In this document: piece after piece, positions 61,093 through 64,000 of the stretch
Layout of the letters: the number at the start of each line of letters is the position of its first letter
How positions within the stretch are numbered: position 1 is the first letter of the stretch
Origin: Megascapheus bottae
Taxonomy: Eukaryota > Chordata > Mammalia > Rodentia > Geomyidae
DNA: 64,000 nt
Direction of reading: 5' to 3'
Assembly (NCBI GenBank): GCA_024803745.1
Contig: JANJXV010000161.1
Coordinates: 1,562,001 to 1,626,000, forward strand
Made by a program: the position numbers and the translations under genes
Notes under the pieces: generated by a model
What the model saw: the letters and a program-made list of their open reading frames with translations, nothing else
The model's database searches: none
What the model was told of the DNA's origin: nothing

Positions 61093-62097
61093 CTACAGTA
61101 TTCTTGGTTGGTAGTTATTTGATATAAGGGCATGACATATATGCTTCCAGTCACTTCGTGCTTGCATGGTCTCTGCTGAGAAATCTGGGGTTATTCTGAT
61201 TGGTTTGCCTTTGTAGGTTACTGATCCCTTTTCCCTGGCTGCCTTTAGGATCTTTCCTTTCGTTTCTATTGATCCAGTTCGGATCACAATGTGGCGGTGG
61301 GATGTTCTTTTCTGGTCAGGTCTGTTTGGGGTTCTAAAAGCTTCTCGTATCTGGATGGGCCTGCCCTTCTGGATATTTGGGAAATTCTCTGAGATGATTC
61401 CCTGAAGTATATTTCCAATACCATTGACTTCTTTCTCCACGCCCTCCTCAATACCAACTAGCCTTAAATTAGGCTTCCTAATTGTATCTTGGACCTCCTG
61501 AAGCGCTCTCTCATATTTCCTAGATTTGGATTGACTCATTTTCTGTTCTTTCTCTATAATACCTAAATTATCTTCAGCCACGGAAATTCTCTCCTCTGCA
61601 TTGTCTAACCTGCTATCAAAGCTATCTACTTTATTTTTCATCTCCCTTGCTTCTAATTGCTCACTTTTGAGGCCTTGCATCTCTTGTTTTAGATCATGTA
61701 TGGATTTCTTTATCTCCAAGATTTCCTTTTGAGTGGTTAGCTCAGTAGCTTTATTTTCTTTGGACATTTGCTGGAGTTTGGTCACGTTTTTATTTGTGGA
61801 TTCTATGAATTCTTCCATCTTTCTTTGAAAAACCTTTATTATGGCCTCCTTTATGGCTTCTTCTTTTTCACTTATCACCTTGTTTTTGCTTTCCTCTGGT
61901 TCAGGTATGGCTTCCTCCATTATCTCTTTCTTTATATTTTCACATTTTTCATTAATGATGTTTATCAATTGCATTTGTGTAGCACTTGGAAGACTCTCCT
62001 CTAGGTTTGCCAGTGAATGTTCCATTGTCTGTTTATATTGGTTGGGGGATGTTGCTTCTTGATTTGACATTTTTCTTGAGTTTCTTGTTCTGCCCAT
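61093..62097 (-). CDS. L1-ORF1: L1 ORF1 protein (U4), intact 334 codons
   Basis: The same three-part architecture as U3 (coiled coil, RRM, C-terminal domain) and the same length, with no stop or frameshift. It differs at a few positions, for example EEFIESTNKN and MQGLKSEQ. Paired with a dead ORF2 that also lacks its Met, so this unit could make ORF1 protein but no endonuclease-RT. Confidence 0.9.
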   Translation of the reverse strand: MGRTRNSRKMSNQEATSPNQYKQTMEHSLANLEESLPSATQMQLINIINEKCENIKKEIMEEAIPEPEESKNKVISEKEEAIKEAIIKVFQRKMEEFIESTNKNVTKLQQMSKENKATELTTQKEILEIKKSIHDLKQEMQGLKSEQLEAREMKNKVDSFDSRLDNAEERISVAEDNLGIIEKEQKMSQSKSRKYERALQEVQDTIRKPNLRLVGIEEGVEKEVNGIGNILQGIISENFPNIQKGRPIQIREAFRTPNRPDQKRTSHRHIVIRTGSIETKGKILKAAREKGSVTYKGKPIRITPDFSAETMQARSDWKHICHALISNNYQPRIL

Positions 62098-62658
62098 TTG
62101 AAAATGGGAGCAAGATTACTACTAAATACGATTATAGTTTTTCAGATATAACCAACCTAGACCTCTGTAGCTGGCAGACACTAGATGTTCACAAGTTTTG
62201 ATTGGTATTATCACTCTTTCTTTTTGTGCACTTACAGACCAGCCTAATACAACCACTGATAAGCGATTTATACCCAAAACAATAAGCCTCTCAATCCAAC
62301 CTCTATTGTCTTTAAGTCCCTCTGAGCCTAGAGAATAATTATCCACCTACATATACAATATTGCTCAACAGCCATCAAGTGTAGATCCGTGCAGTATAAG
62401 GGTTGAAAGACGAGCAGAGGTCCAGAGATAGAAAAAAAGAATGAGAGAGGTCAGGGGAGGTGCAAGAGGATTAACGTAGGAGTGTAAGAATATTGTAGTA
62501 ATGAAGAAAAGTTATAGCATAAGGATAACTGACATAAGTTGGTAAGTAGGTAGCATATATGAGTACAAAGTTTGGAATGTATTAGAATAAAACTTATGTG
62601 TTGCTGCACGACTAGCTCTTAGCCCAACGAGTGGCCTCACAGTGGACCATGGGATGGA
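62098..62658 (-). promoter_or_regulatory. L1 5' UTR / presumed internal promoter region (U4 as example)
   Basis: About 560 bp upstream of ORF1, present in all five units (U0 32,319-32,879; U1 39,773-40,333; U2 47,218-47,778; U3 54,671-55,231). L1 5' UTRs act as internal Pol II promoters; here that role is inferred from position only. No tandem monomers such as those of mouse A/Tf/Gf promoters are seen. Confidence 0.5.
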
Positions 62659-64000
62659 TCTGTTTTTCTTGTCTACGTTGAGGGAAAGGGGTATTTCACA
62701 AGATGCAGAAGCGAAGATTTCAGAAGCAAATGCTGTGAGTGATTTAGCTCGTAAAAAGCATTTTTATTTTCTTTTATCTTTCTGCCAGTCTTGGGGCTTG
62801 AATTCAGGGCCTGAGCACTGTCCTCGGGTTTTCTCAAGTCTAGCCCTCTGCCACTTGAGCCACAGTGCCACATCTAGATTTTCTATCTATGTGGTACTGA
62901 GCAATCAAACCCAGATCTTCATGGATGCTAGGCAAGCACTCTACCACTATGCCAAACTCTCAAACCTGACATAGTAATTATAAAGTCATCATCATCATCA
63001 TCATATCCAAATATCCTTTCTCCTACAAAGAATGAACACTTAACTGTGTCTAATGCTTTTTTTTTAATTTCACTAATTCTTCTGTGTTTTTCCCTCTTGC
63101 ATTTTTTACACATGACAGCAAAGCTAATCATCAGGAACAAATTGATTAGGATACAGAAACCTAATAATATCCTAGTAGATTGACGTCAAAAATATGTGCA
63201 AGATGCCCTGTGTGTTTGACCTAGTGGTAGAGTACCTGGCTACCAAGCAGTAAGCCTCAGGTTTGATTCCTCATTACCACATACATAGAAAACGCTGCAA
63301 GTGGTGCTGTGGCTCGGTGGGACAGCTAAAGCCTAAAGAAAGCCCAAGAACCATATTCACACTCTGAGGTCAAGTACCAAGAGTAGGAAAAACAAAAAAA
63401 ATTCGACAAGGGGCCAAATGCAGGCAGAGAAGGCACTGTGAAGCAAATGTTTTGTAAAGGATGAGGGCAATATTGACCCTTAAGTTTGGATCTTACCTAA
63501 GAAAGGCTCCTTGAGCCTGAGACCAGACTGGTAGTTGGGCGTAGTAGAAGATATTGGGATTGGACAAATAAGGTGTGCTGTTTACTACATCCACATGTAT
63601 ATTGTGAGATTGGAGGAGAGATTCAGCCTCCGGTATGTCTTTGGTGAGGTCTTTTGTGAGCAAGGATCTTTGGTCATTGGGCCCTGAAAGGTGACCCTGC
63701 CTCCCTCACAATGGAACAGAATATGGAACCCTGGTAACCTAGCCACTGTAACTAACAACCAGCTCAAGCCAGCTCACTTGGCCTGTGGCTTAGGAGGAAG
63801 AGAGATGTTGCTGTGCTGTTGCCAAAGGTCAGGAAACTCGAGTCTCAGGCATGGAAGTTGTGGATGTCTTACTCGAAGATGTACATGCTAGATCATTGCC
63901 AAGCCACAAATCCAGTATAACAGAATTTTCTCTAAGAAGAAGGCCAGGAAAATCCAGGGCAACCAGATGAGGTAAATTTCTAAGAAGAAATGTATTTGAC
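62659..64000. repeat. Array spacer after U4, cut by the window edge
   Basis: ID dimers at 62,784-62,968 (minus) and 63,215-63,400 (plus); CAT repeat at 62,987-63,004 (6 units). It stops at gtatttgac, which in the other units is about 28 bp short of the next L1 poly-A. Confidence 0.9.

Larger units (their letters stand above)
56602..62658 (-). mobile_element. Full-length L1 of unit U4 (about 6.06 kb)
   Basis: 3' poly-A at 56,603-56,612, ORF2 region 57,019-60,861, ORF1 61,093-62,097, 5' UTR about 62,098-62,658. Confidence 0.95.
30739..64000 (-). repeat. Tandem macrosatellite-like array: (full-length L1 + 1.4 kb spacer) x 4+
   Basis: Equivalent points recur at 32,880, 40,334, 47,779, 55,232 and 62,659, giving periods of 7,454, 7,445, 7,453 and 7,427 bp. 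Every unit is in the same orientation and contains an L1 on the minus strand plus a spacer of about 1.37-1.40 kb. The junctions between L1 and spacer are the same in every unit at both ends. The left end is a truncated L1 (U0). The right end lies outside the window, which stops about 28 bp before the next expected L1 3' end. Confidence 0.95.

Noticed and set aside
30739..64000. CRISPR-like or bacterial repeat array
   Set aside because: The repeat unit is about 7.4 kb and consists of L1 plus SINE-bearing spacer in mammalian DNA.
30739..64000. Endogenous retrovirus or LTR element
   Set aside because: No LTRs, primer-binding site, gag or env-like frames; the RT is of the L1 (FADD) type with a poly-A 3' end.

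Overview
The window is mammalian nuclear DNA, almost certainly from a rodent. It is AT-rich, has no compact gene arrangement, and is filled with LINE-1 (L1) sequence and two tRNA-related SINE types. One SINE joins a 7SL/B1-like head (…actcaggaggctgagatctg…) to an ID-like tail (…gtggctcaagtggtagagc…). The other is a dimer whose head is a classic rodent ID monomer. As I recall, this pairing fits geomyoid rodents (kangaroo rats, pocket mice, gophers) or close relatives; that assignment is inference and was not checked against a repeat library.

Layout. (1) 1-2,678 is a partial paralogue of 29,183-36,57x, ending in a rearranged L1 fragment. (2) 2,680-11,160 is non-coding, dense in SINEs and 5'-truncated L1 tails. 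(3) 12,170-14,480 (minus) holds a decayed RALGDS-like pseudogene whose Ras-exchanger N-terminal (REM) region can still be aligned. The stretch just 5' of it, 14,606-15,985, is an inverted, diverged match to the spacer of the array described below. (4) 16,000-22,770 has no gene I recognise, plus a twin-primed (inverted) L1 and long CT repeats. (5) 22,780-27,965 (minus) is a decayed KRAB C2H2 zinc-finger gene with recognisable KRAB-A, KRAB-B and finger exons. (6) 29,183-30,738 repeats the left edge of the window. (7) 30,739-64,000 is a head-to-tail array with a period of about 7.43-7.45 kb. Each unit has one roughly 6.05 kb full-length L1 (minus strand) and a roughly 1.4 kb spacer. Four complete L1s and one truncated L1 are visible, and the array runs off the right edge.

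No protein-coding host gene here looks intact. The only long intact reading frames of a recognised family are two L1 ORF1 copies (53,666-54,670 and 61,093-62,097). Every ORF2 copy shares the same frameshifts, and all L1 3' ends abut the spacer at the same base position. The array therefore grew by DNA-level amplification of one already defective L1 plus flank, not by repeated retrotransposition. Diagnostic differences (a 4-bp ORF1 deletion, CAT-repeat length, paired ORF2 stop codons) split the units into a left group (U0-U2) and a right group (U3-U4), giving the array a readable history.
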